Of a stretch of 47,602 bases of DNA, positions 25,286-31,670 are shown piece after piece. The position numbers and the translations under genes are program-made. Numbering within the stretch: position 1 is the first letter of the stretch; every line of letters begins with the position of its first letter. A model generated the notes under the pieces. That model did no database searches. It was not told the origin of the DNA and saw nothing but the letters and a program-made list of their open reading frames with translations. This DNA comes from Microcaldota archaeon (GTDB lineage: Archaea; Micrarchaeota; Micrarchaeia; Micrarchaeales; Micrarchaeaceae): assembly GCA_021811435.1 (NCBI GenBank), contig JAJZOR010000003.1, positions 84,434 through 132,035 of the forward strand. The letters run 5' to 3'.

Positions 25286-25467
25286 GTCAATACCAGATTG
25301 CAACACTACACTAACTCAGGGAAAAAATAAAGATTTATCGACATTTTACAATCCCGCCATCCACGGTTATTGCAGCTAGGATTACGCTGCAATGTGGATA
25401 AATATAGGATGACCTATATATTTATATATCTTGCATTTCACAATCATGTATCGTAAAGCGTGGTAAC

Positions 25468-25638
25468 ATGGCTGAGGTTATTATAAAGTCGACCAAGAAC
25501 GGGCCGAATATAATTCTGGTGGACGGGCAGGTGAAGGGGGCCTTTTGCAGATGCGGCCATTCCGAGCACAAGCCTATGTGCGACGGCACGCACAAGAAAA
25601 TTAATTTTGAGGCGCCTGAGGCCGAGACCAAGCTGTGA
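25468..25638 (+). CDS. CDGSH iron-sulfur domain protein (mitoNEET-like, 56 aa)
   Basis: Reading from ATG 25468 gives 56 residues with the 2Fe-2S motif FCRCGHSEHKPMCDGTH, i.e. CxCx6CDGTH, the three-Cys one-His ligand set of CDGSH proteins. A strand region PNIILVDGQVKGA precedes it. It is a single-motif archaeal form that would dimerise; role likely electron or cluster transfer. A TTTATATATC TATA box lies at about 25421-25430. It runs opposite to the flanking ribosomal genes. Confidence 0.9.
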   Translation: MAEVIIKSTKNGPNIILVDGQVKGAFCRCGHSEHKPMCDGTHKKINFEAPEAETKL

Positions 25639-25662
25639 AAAGCCTTTATTCTGCTCCTCCTT

Positions 25663-25833
25663 TTATGCTTTCTTTGTCCCGGTGACCACTATCATCGACT
25701 TTGGCACGCCCTGGGCGCCGCCCAACTTAGTCAGGGCTAGGCTGACGGCGTGCTTCTCGTTCTTCGCATCCACTTCAAGGGCGAAGTTTCTTATCGATTC
25801 CCGTTTTATATATCCGGTCACTACGAATTTCAT
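25663..25833 (-). CDS. rplX: Ribosomal protein LX (L18Ae/eL20 family)
   Basis: A 56-residue protein starting MKFVVTGYIKRESIRNF and containing HAVSLALTKLGGAQGVPKSM, ending TGTKKA. This is the archaeal LX/L18a protein of the large subunit. Nine bases separate its start from the aIF6 stop. It is last in the S19e-PDCD5-L39e-L31e-aIF6-LX run. The symbol rplX follows common archaeal usage and must not be confused with bacterial L24. Confidence 0.88.
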   Translation of the reverse strand: MKFVVTGYIKRESIRNFALEVDAKNEKHAVSLALTKLGGAQGVPKSMIVVTGTKKA

Positions 25834-25841
25834 ATTACCAC

Positions 25842-26513
25842 CTATTCTATCTCCAATGCTTCCATTATCCTGGCGAGCTCAAATCCAGTCGTCGAATCCC
25901 CGACCACCGCACCGTTAGAGTTGGCTATGGCTGAAAGCCCTATATTAACGTATCCCGTGTTTGCCGTGGTGCGCATGGATTCGAATCCGACAAGCTTGTC
26001 TACCGCTTCCTTTTCCTCGTCTGTGCTCCTGTTGTTTATCAGGAAGCCCTTGTTCGTGAGTATGTTGTTTGCACCGAGCGTCTTGAACCCGCCTATGGTC
26101 GCCCTTATTACCTCGACGCCCAACGCATCGCTTATCTGCTTGACCGTCTCGTGGCTGTAATCCGGATTCACGAGCGCGATTTTGTCATTGGCGATTATGT
26201 TGTTTCCGGCAGCGTTTATCCCTGTCTCTGGCACGCAGACCCTTATGTCGAGCCTCTCTGACTTGAAGGCGCTGAGTTCCGCATCCGATATCATGTTTGA
26301 GAACACTATGCCGTTCGAATTGGCTCGCGCGAAAAGCCCTATTATGTTGGAGTCGAATATCGAGAGTTCGACGCACTCTATGCCCAGGGTATCAGCTATC
26401 AGCTTCCTTACGTGCGCCTGTACCCCCATTCCGGTGAAAAGATACCTGTCAGTGCACGTTGCGAAAACACCGACATAATCGCTGCCAGCCACCCTACATT
26501 TGGCAACGGCCAT
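25842..26513 (-). CDS. eif6: Translation initiation factor aIF6
   Basis: aIF6 binds the 50S subunit and prevents early joining with 30S. The chain has the five-fold repeated alpha/beta propeller of the family: successive units around GSDYVGVFATCTDRY, DSNIIGLFARANSNG, GNNIIANDKIALVNPD, LGANNILTNKGFLI and IGLSAIANSNGAVVG. Length 223 is typical. It lies in the ribosomal block between L31e and LX. Confidence 0.95.
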   Translation of the reverse strand: MAVAKCRVAGSDYVGVFATCTDRYLFTGMGVQAHVRKLIADTLGIECVELSIFDSNIIGLFARANSNGIVFSNMISDAELSAFKSERLDIRVCVPETGINAAGNNIIANDKIALVNPDYSHETVKQISDALGVEVIRATIGGFKTLGANNILTNKGFLINNRSTDEEKEAVDKLVGFESMRTTANTGYVNIGLSAIANSNGAVVGDSTTGFELARIMEALEIE

Positions 26514-26528
26514 CTATCTCAACTTGGA

Positions 26529-26924
26529 TTATTTCTTTGTTTCCGCAGGCGCTTGTTTCGTTTGGTCGGCAGGCTTTGGTTCCGCCTGCTTCTGTGCCTT
26601 CTGCTCCTTGGCCTCCTTCTTCGCCGGTTCGGGCTTTGCCTGGGGCTGCGGCTTGGGCGCTTCTTTCTGCGAAGAGAATGGTGCCGCGAGCACCCTGCCG
26701 TTGTCTATGTTCAAGTTAACCTTTATGGGTACCATCATCCTCGAGTAGTACTTGACTATCGAGTTGTTGAGCTCCGGCGTAAGGCTTACGTCTTCCGGCT
26801 TCAGCTTTGTAGCGTGAGCTATCCTGTCCCTTATGAACCTTACAGCGCTGCCGCGGCGCTTGGTGCGCGGCTTTCCTACCAGGTGCCTCCTTATGTTTAT
26901 CGTTAGTATCCTAGTTGCTGCCAT
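26529..26924 (-). CDS. rpl31e: Ribosomal protein eL31 with low-complexity tail
   Basis: Residues 1-80 match L31e: ILTINIRRHLVGKPRTKRRG, then AVRFIRDRIAHATKLKPEDV and LNNSIVKYYSRMMVPIKV. A tail of about 45 residues made almost only of K, P, A, Q and E follows, which is not part of the usual 80-100 residue protein and probably is disordered. It lies near the exit tunnel in known archaeal ribosomes, where such a tail could reach nascent-chain factors. Six bases separate it from L39e. Confidence 0.93.
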   Translation of the reverse strand: MAATRILTINIRRHLVGKPRTKRRGSAVRFIRDRIAHATKLKPEDVSLTPELNNSIVKYYSRMMVPIKVNLNIDNGRVLAAPFSSQKEAPKPQPQAKPEPAKKEAKEQKAQKQAEPKPADQTKQAPAETKK

Positions 26925-26929
26925 TGCAA

Positions 26930-27091
26930 TCAGTCCACCTTGAGCCTGAGCTTCTGGGTGCGCCAGTTTCTGGCGAACCTGTTCTGCTGTATGCTCCTGT
27001 GCGTGCGCAGTGATGCGAGCAGTGGGAGGCGCCGGGCCCGCTTCAGCCTTTTTCCCAGCATTCTTTTCTTTTCCATAGATTTCTTGGACAT
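26930..27091 (-). CDS. rpl39e: Ribosomal protein eL39
   Basis: The 53-residue, strongly basic chain begins MSKKSMEKKRMLGKRLKRAR and ends NRFARNWRTQKLRLKVD, matching the L39e end pattern NxxRRxWRRxKLKV. It is one of the smallest ribosomal proteins and lines the exit tunnel. It sits between PDCD5-like and L31e genes, the conserved order in archaea. Confidence 0.88.
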   Translation of the reverse strand: MSKKSMEKKRMLGKRLKRARRLPLLASLRTHRSIQQNRFARNWRTQKLRLKVD

Positions 27092-27095
27092 GAGA

Positions 27096-27410
27096 TCACT
27101 TGTGCTTGAACTCTATCGTAGGTTCACGCTTGTATGTTACCTTGTTAAGTATCGCGACAAACTGCGCTTCTGTTATCTTGCCCTGTATCCTGTTGCTCTG
27201 GGCGAGGGAGATTATCAGGTCGAGCAGTTGGGCGTAAAGCTCGTAATTGGCGGCCTTTATGTTCGTAAGCCTCTCGTAAGCGTTCGCATCAAGCAACTGC
27301 TTGGCCAGCTCCTTCTTCTGCTGTTCTATCTGTGCCTGGCGTATGGCGCCTGAAAGTTGTTTCCTCAGCCTTCTTTGCTCCTCCTGATCCGCTGCGTCCT
27401 CCTCCTGCAT
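27096..27410 (-). CDS. PDCD5-like DNA-binding protein
   Basis: A 104-residue helical protein beginning MQEEDAADQEEQRRLRKQ, with LLDANAYERLTNIKAANY in the middle, then ARSNRIQGKITEAQF-type sequence (read here as AQSNRIQGKITEAQFVAIL). This is the archaeal PDCD5/TFAR19 family, reported to bind DNA and perhaps prefoldin. Start ATG 27410 is chosen over GTG 27419. It lies between S19e and L39e, its conserved place. Confidence 0.9.
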   Translation of the reverse strand: MQEEDAADQEEQRRLRKQLSGAIRQAQIEQQKKELAKQLLDANAYERLTNIKAANYELYAQLLDLIISLAQSNRIQGKITEAQFVAILNKVTYKREPTIEFKHK

Positions 27411-27426
27411 TTTAAACACTTGACTT

Positions 27427-27843
27427 TCAGGCCTTTGGCTTTGCTATGTCCGTGCTTATCTTGTCGAGGAACGACCTGCCGACGGGGGTTATCACGCGCC
27501 CCTCCTTTGTCTTCTTTATGAACTTTATGCCCTCAAGCTCCCTGAACGAATCGGATATTATGCTGCCTCCGGCCTTCCTGTGGTGGTGCGCATGGATGAC
27601 ATGCTGCTTCCTGCCGCCGTACCTGGTCCTGAGCCTCGACACCCCCATCGGACCGTTTATGTATATCTGCCTGAGTATCGATGCGTTCCTGATGTACCAG
27701 AAGTCGCGGTCGAGTGGAGGGCGTTCTTTGTCGGCGCCGGACTTGACGTAGTTCAGGTATTCTGGCTTCTTTATCATGTCCTTCAGCCTTGAGGCTGCCG
27801 CGTTCACTAGATCGGATGCCTTGACATCGTAAACAGTAGTCAT
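27427..27843 (-). CDS. rps19e: Ribosomal protein eS19
   Basis: The protein has the S19e pattern: VYDVKASDLVNAAASRLK, RDFWYIRNASILRQIYINGP, MGVSRLRTRYGG, then an HHHRKAGGSIISDSFRELE segment and RVITPVGRSFLDKI at the end. Length 138 fits the small-subunit protein. ATG 27843 has GTGAT upstream and is preferred to 27852. It is the first gene of the ribosomal block. Confidence 0.94.
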   Translation of the reverse strand: MTTVYDVKASDLVNAAASRLKDMIKKPEYLNYVKSGADKERPPLDRDFWYIRNASILRQIYINGPMGVSRLRTRYGGRKQHVIHAHHHRKAGGSIISDSFRELEGIKFIKKTKEGRVITPVGRSFLDKISTDIAKPKA

Positions 27844-27950
27844 CAATATCACTATGCATCAAAAGCATGGGATGCTAGAATATTACTATAAAAAAGCTAT
27901 TAATAGCTTTGCCTGATATCCGCTACCGCGATACGACCGCAATGCCCTTG

Positions 27951-28685
27951 CTATAGCCCTACGGTTGACAGCAGGCCTTCCTGCCTGAGCACGAGCAGCG
28001 CTATTATCACTAACACTATGGCTACCACGATGGCGATTGTCTTTGTGTTGCCCTTACTGGGCGCTGCCATGGTTAAGTCCTGCAACGTTCCTCCTGATAT
28101 TCCCTGGGTGCCATTGGCCGCCGCAGGCTGGTTTTGCTGCATTTCCTGCGATTGGACGATGGCAGGCGTTACTGCAGTAGGTGCGGCAGACTGAGCCGCT
28201 TGCTGCTCTTGGCTGGCTTCCGGCTTTGGCATGCCTGCCTTGGCCTGGAGGAAACCCTTCTCGGTGAGCGTAATGTCCAGATTCCCGTTCCTTATAGTAT
28301 AGGATACGTATTGCTGCTGCACTAGCTTGTATATGTGGAGCGCCAGGTCCGTTGGTCTTAGATTCACCAGACCGGTAAGTTCCTGGAGTGTGCGCTTGCT
28401 CGCGGACAATTGGGATATTATTGCGAAATCCAGCTCATCAAACGTCCCTGCGGCCTTCGCGGAGGCTTCATCCAGCAACTGCTTGCCCGCGCCGGTTACC
28501 TTTATAGCGTTCTGGCCAGCGAATATCGTAGAGAAGTCTATGAGGCCCTTCAGCTTGAGCGTACCGAGTATGTTTGATGCATCGAAGAATGAGGAATTTA
28601 TCAGGCCGCCGTATTTCTCGACCACGGTGTCCGGGCTTATTTTTGAAAGCGCGGCTAGATCGAGGAAATTAATTTCTTCCGCCAT
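27951..28685 (-). CDS. Tail-anchored protein with winged-helix-like domains
   Basis: Residues 1-150 contain two helical segments that resemble winged helices (SSFFDASNILGTLKLKGLI and FAIISQLSASKRTLQELTGL, then LVNLRPTDLALHIYKLVQ and YTIRNGNLDITLTEKG). A Q/A/P-rich linker of about 55 residues follows, then one membrane helix (TIAIVVAIVLVIIALLVL) near the C-terminus. It would therefore hold DNA- or protein-binding domains in the cytoplasm at the membrane. No family recognised. It lies 108 bases upstream of S19e, same strand, and may be a separate unit. Confidence 0.55.
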   Translation of the reverse strand: MAEEINFLDLAALSKISPDTVVEKYGGLINSSFFDASNILGTLKLKGLIDFSTIFAGQNAIKVTGAGKQLLDEASAKAAGTFDELDFAIISQLSASKRTLQELTGLVNLRPTDLALHIYKLVQQQYVSYTIRNGNLDITLTEKGFLQAKAGMPKPEASQEQQAAQSAAPTAVTPAIVQSQEMQQNQPAAANGTQGISGGTLQDLTMAAPSKGNTKTIAIVVAIVLVIIALLVLRQEGLLSTVGL

Positions 28686-28807
28686 GTAATCCTTATAGTT
28701 ATTGGTGCTCTGTTTTAAATCTCTTTCTTAGTCGCTGAAATCGCAGCGGTTTTGCATTCGAATTCTGTAGAAGCAACGCTAGGCTTCAAAACCAAAAACA
28801 GGAAAAC

Positions 28808-28856
28808 GAATGGAGTTTAAAATATGGAATAAAAAAGGAAAAGAAAAAGAAAAAAG
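28808..28856 (-). terminator. Oligo-T transcription terminator after the duplicated-motif protein
   Basis: On the minus strand the stop codon at 28865 is followed by about 50 bases with runs of T broken only by C or A, the form of an intrinsic archaeal terminator. No hairpin is required. Confidence 0.5.
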
Positions 28857-28864
28857 CGGGGCTA

Positions 28865-29089
28865 TTACTTCCTGCCCCTCCTGTTCATCTTTGCCCTTGC
28901 TACGTATCCGCCCTTGTCTATGAAGTATAGGAATCCTTCCTTCCTCTCGATTTTTTCAGACCCTACCTTTCCCTTCCTGCCCCTAGGGTTAGTCTTCATT
29001 GGCGTGCGCCAAACATATCCGTCCTTCCCCAAGAAATAGAGGAATCCGTCTTCTCTTGCCAGCTTTTCGCTTCCGATTCGTTCAGCCAT
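28865..29089 (-). CDS. Small basic protein made of two repeats
   Basis: The 74 residues are two copies of a 35-residue unit: GSEKLAREDGFLYFLGKDGYVWRT-type, here recognisable as GSEKLAREDGFLYFLGKDGY then GSEKIERKEGFLYFIDKGGY, each followed by a basic linker ending RGRK. This is a family of small repeat proteins seen in some archaea and bacteria with no known function; the pattern suggests a two-hairpin fold and nucleic-acid binding is a guess. A TATATATTTATGG region upstream is promoter-like. Confidence 0.7.
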   Translation of the reverse strand: MAERIGSEKLAREDGFLYFLGKDGYVWRTPMKTNPRGRKGKVGSEKIERKEGFLYFIDKGGYVARAKMNRRGRK

Positions 29090-29139
29090 AAATTCACCTT
29101 GTTCTATATATTTATGGATATGTTTAAATACCTATCGTC

Positions 29140-29265
29140 GACATGCCGTCATAACATCGCAGTTGCTGGCCGGTAAGGACCGGGTAAAGGGGCAGGCATG
29201 GGCTTGCGCGTGGTGCCGATTTTACTGCGCCTATGCGAGGCGGCTTTCCTTCGCCTACATTTATA
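29140..29265. other. GC-rich intergenic stretch with hairpins
   Basis: This part of the 29090-29296 gap is GC-rich and contains CCGGT-AAGG-ACCGG (about 29170-29183) and AGGCG/CGCCT around a nine-base loop (about 29239-29257), before the TTTATAAATA element that serves the next gene. It might be a small RNA; no known family was recognised. Confidence 0.25.
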
Positions 29266-29296
29266 AATACCTTTCAAAAGAAATCAATCTGATTTT

Positions 29297-30031
29297 ATGA
29301 TTGAGATAAAGGCTTTCCAAAAGGTGAAGATGGACGGAGCCACGTTCATAGAGGGCTTTCCGGGCGTTGGGCTTGTGGGGCCTATGGCGATAAGCTACAT
29401 AATAGACAAGCTGGGCCTCGATTACATAGGCTACATAGAAAGCTCGGACTTCCCGCCGCTAATCTCCATACACAAGGACAAGCCCATGCCGCCGATAAGG
29501 CTTTACTATTCCGGCAAGCATGCGATTTTCACTGTTTTCGCGGAGTTCGCCATACCGGTGGAGCTGACTTATGAGCTGAGCAACAAGTTATACGACTTCG
29601 TGAAGAGCAACGGCATCGCCAAGATAATATCAGTGGGTGGCATACCGTCCCAGACGACGGATGAGACGGCCTTCGCCATAGCGTCAAACGATGCGCTCAA
29701 GAAAGATATCAGGACAGCCGGATTGAAGCCCGTCGGGGAGGGCGTTGCAACCGGCGTTAGCGCGCTCCTGCTGACCAGGGCTGTCTTGGGCGATATGCCC
29801 GACATAAGCATATTGGTGCCGACCGACCCAAACATAATAGACCCGGCATATGCGGAGATAGTGATAAACGCGATAAACAAGCTCATGGGGCTAAACATCG
29901 ACGTAACGGAACTCGAGAAGGAGGCCAAGGAAATAGAGGCTAGGGTGCGCGAGGTCATGAAAAAGAACAGGGAGACGCACGACACGTACAAGAAGGCGGT
30001 TGAGGGAGCTGGCCCATCGATGTATGCGTAG
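29297..30031 (+). CDS. PAC2-family proteasome-assembly-chaperone-like protein
   Basis: The sequence shows the PAC2 family pattern: FIEGFPGVGLVGPMAISYII near residue 18, then SSDFPPLISIHKDKPMPPIR, FAEFAIPVELTYELSN and VGGIPSQTTDE. Its C-terminus is a charged helix. Archaeal members (PbaA/PbaB type) bind proteasome-related subunits, although a direct role in assembly is unsettled. Length 244. TTTATAAATACC lies about 30 bases upstream of the ATG. A tRNA-Leu gene begins 16 bases after the stop. Confidence 0.88.
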   Translation: MIEIKAFQKVKMDGATFIEGFPGVGLVGPMAISYIIDKLGLDYIGYIESSDFPPLISIHKDKPMPPIRLYYSGKHAIFTVFAEFAIPVELTYELSNKLYDFVKSNGIAKIISVGGIPSQTTDETAFAIASNDALKKDIRTAGLKPVGEGVATGVSALLLTRAVLGDMPDISILVPTDPNIIDPAYAEIVINAINKLMGLNIDVTELEKEAKEIEARVREVMKKNRETHDTYKKAVEGAGPSMYA

Positions 30032-30046
30032 CCGATTTTTGCTTAA

Positions 30047-30156
30047 GCAGGGGTTGCAGAGTCTGGTCTGGCTGAAGTGTAAAGCCACGGAAAATCGCGC
30101 AGGACTTAAGATCCTGTGGCTTAGCGCCTTCGTGAGTTCAAATCTCACCCCCTGCA
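30047..30156 (+). tRNA. tRNA-Leu(UAA), with an insertion in the D-loop
   Basis: Acceptor GCAGGGG/CCCCTGC (30047-30053, 30149-30155), anticodon stem CAGGA/TCCTG around loop CTTAAGA giving UAA, a long variable arm (GGC...GCC) as in class II tRNAs, and T-arm GTGAG-TTCAAAT-CTCAC. Discriminator A30156 and no CCA. The D-arm reads normally up to TCTGGTC, but 24 extra bases precede the expected AAT-CGCG return. After removal the D-stem has one A-C mismatch, so I am less sure of the exact splice site. Its 3' 37 bases are repeated at 33253-33289. Confidence 0.85.
30069..30092 (+). other. Probable non-canonical intron in the D-loop of tRNA-Leu
   Basis: The inserted bases form TGGCT (30069-30073) paired to AGCCA (30083-30087), leaving short single-stranded pieces at each border as in a bulge-helix-bulge substrate. 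Borders could move by one or two bases. The D-loop without it has the usual class II form with conserved GG. Confidence 0.65.
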
Positions 30157-30193
30157 CATTCAAATCACGACGACAGAGCATGGTTCAGAAATC
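30120..30193. repeat. Left attachment repeat (tRNA 3' end plus start of int)
   Basis: Seventy-four bases covering the last 37 bases of tRNA-Leu, a 23-base spacer and the first codons of int. It matches 33253-33326 at 73 positions. The element is thought to enter at the tRNA 3' end, leaving the tRNA intact. Confidence 0.9.
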
Positions 30194-31025
30194 CCGGAAT
30201 CGAATCTTCACGAAAGAAGATTTTGAGGAAATTTCTGAATCCCTCAAGTTTGTGTCCATGAAAGTCTCATGGCACCAATTACAACAGCTGCAGTCCATTC
30301 TTCACAAAGCGCAGACAAAGAGATTTTCCGGCAAGAGGAAGACGCCGAAATATGGCTCTCTATCGAAGGCGTTTTCCGACATACAACTTCAAAGGTTTCT
30401 CCACGTAATAGACTCTGACAAGTTCCGCCTGCTATTCAAGTACCAGGCTCAACTTGGGCTTAGAATAGGCGAGGCGGTCAGAGTCAACATAGGCAGCATA
30501 GATCTTGAAACAAGGGAACTCACATTGAAGACAGAAAAGACGAAAGTCATCGATTCGCTACTTATCCCTATTCCCTTGTTCAAGGAGACCGTAGCCTTCA
30601 TATCAAAGCATGGGGCCGAGATTGGCGCGGCTCAGGGCTTCCTGTTTTACAAAGATAAATCGTGCGACATGCGGCTGGAGCCTTTTCTGGAACAGAACTA
30701 TGTCAGGAACAGGTTCAGGGCCTACGTCCGGATAGCAGGGTTGGATGAGGTGTACGACACCTCAGATGAAACAAGCCCAGACAGGGGGGTTAGGCATCTG
30801 CATAGGTTCACAACGCACAGCCTCAGGCACTACGCGATAACCAGCTTCGCGAAGCAGACAAATGGGAATGTGGTGCTTACAAGTCGCTTTGCAAGGCACT
30901 CTGATCCCAGCACAACGATGACCTACATAAGCACAAGGAAAGAGGAGCTCTACAGGGAGATAGACAACACCTTTGGGCTTAGCCAAGCCGTTGGCCTGAA
31001 AGCAAGGCTTTCCAAGCAAGTTTAG
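30180..31025 (+). CDS. int: Tyrosine recombinase/integrase of the element
   Basis: Two parts are visible: an N-terminal core-binding helical domain (residues 1-65) and a catalytic domain with the complete active site: Arg95 in GLRIGEAV, His213 and Arg216 in THSLRHY, His240 in RFARHSDPS and the nucleophile Tyr249 in TMTYIST. Length 281. ATG 30180 lies inside the left attachment repeat, so the gene would remain intact on integration. An open frame extends further upstream through the tRNA but has no start signal. It should catalyse integration and excision at the tRNA-Leu site. Confidence 0.92.
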   Translation: MVQKSRNRIFTKEDFEEISESLKFVSMKVSWHQLQQLQSILHKAQTKRFSGKRKTPKYGSLSKAFSDIQLQRFLHVIDSDKFRLLFKYQAQLGLRIGEAVRVNIGSIDLETRELTLKTEKTKVIDSLLIPIPLFKETVAFISKHGAEIGAAQGFLFYKDKSCDMRLEPFLEQNYVRNRFRAYVRIAGLDEVYDTSDETSPDRGVRHLHRFTTHSLRHYAITSFAKQTNGNVVLTSRFARHSDPSTTMTYISTRKEELYREIDNTFGLSQAVGLKARLSKQV

Positions 31026-31051
31026 CCGCTTTCCAAGGCCATGGACCCCGT

Positions 31052-31369
31052 CTTTATCTGGTGCCACAACTTTATCTGGCTGGAGCGATTCAGATAAAGT
31101 CGGGCTTACGACGACAAGCCAGAAAACCTCAAAATTTCTCTGACGGAGGGCTTTACATAGGTAATATGGCGCAATCAGATAAAGCCCGCAGATAAAGTCG
31201 CGGTTATCGAAAACATGGAATCCAGCTTGGAACAAATCCTGAACTTGGAACGAATGTTCCAAATCGTTCCAAGTCGGGCTTACGACGACAAGGCCAAAAA
31301 GGCCGGTTTTCTGTCGTCGGGCGTCTCGCCATTCTTAAATGGCGTGGTTGTTCCAAGAAAACGTTCCAA
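31052..31369. repeat. Iteron-like repeat field (replication or control region)
   Basis: CTTTATCTG at 31052 and 31070 and its reverse CAGATAAAG at 31091, 31176 and 31189 give five copies of a 9-mer. TTGGAAC at 31227 and 31245 and its reverse GTTCCAA at 31256, 31266, 31350 and 31363 give six copies of a 7-mer. Two copies of a 21-bp direct repeat with core GGGCTTACGACGACAAG stand at 31098-31118 and 31272-31292, each after one of the short motifs. Mixed direct and inverted short motifs between int and the cargo genes resemble a plasmid origin or a binding array for the element's own regulator. Confidence 0.7.
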
Positions 31370-31621
31370 GCCGCCCGCAGCCCGCCGAGCGCCAGCGTAA
31401 GCTGGCTTAGAGGCGGGCGCAGGGCGGCTCGCTTGCCAAGCTAGAAGGCTGCGTTTGCCCCCACCCAAACGCAGCCGCTTGAGCTGACTGTGCGCCTCCG
31501 GTTGCGAAGGCTGGCCCAGCTCGTAGGTACCTTTGAAGGCTAGTTGAAGCCGCTGCTTGATTGCAAGCTTAAAGCTCATGGGAGCGACCCCACGTAAGAT
31601 GAACGGAGCGAAGCTTACGTG
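31369..31621 (+). ncRNA. Candidate structured RNA in the integrated element
   Basis: First domain, 31369-31429: three nested perfect helices, AGCCGCCC/GGGCGGCT, CCCGCC/GGCGGG and GCCAGC/GCTGGC, capped by GTAA, a GNRA tetraloop on this strand, with internal loops GCAG/CGCA and GAGC/TTAGA. Second, 31447-31476: 11 bp GGCTGCGTTTG/CAAACGCAGCC with an 8-base loop. Third: GAGCTG/CAGCTC (31481-31486, 31517-31522) enclosing a small GCCT/AGGC stem. Fourth, 31591-31621: CACGTAAG/CTTACGTG with a 15-base loop. There is no convincing reading frame, and the stretch is the most GC-rich in the element. It could equally be DNA structure for replication. Confidence 0.5.
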
Positions 31622-31670
31622 CTGGGTTTAAGGATAACGCTTAAAGTCTCTAAACACCAGATTATAAAAT

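Noticed and set aside
25422-25631. Minus-strand small frame over the CDGSH gene
   Set aside because: The plus strand holds a perfect CDGSH cluster motif with promoter; the reverse frame has no domain.
30000-30179. N-terminal extension of the integrase through the tRNA-Leu gene
   Set aside because: The 60 residues are encoded by tRNA and by the end of the PAC2-like gene; homology of the relict integrase begins at the ATG of 30180.
31052-31369. CRISPR array
   Set aside because: Repeats are only 7-9 bases (one 21-mer pair), occur in both directions and lack even spacers; no cas genes are nearby.
31281-31579. Minus-strand frame of about 99 residues over the folded region
   Set aside because: The frame depends on GC-rich inverted repeats, is very rich in Ala, Arg, Pro and Lys and has no start signal; the structure explains the lack of stop codons.
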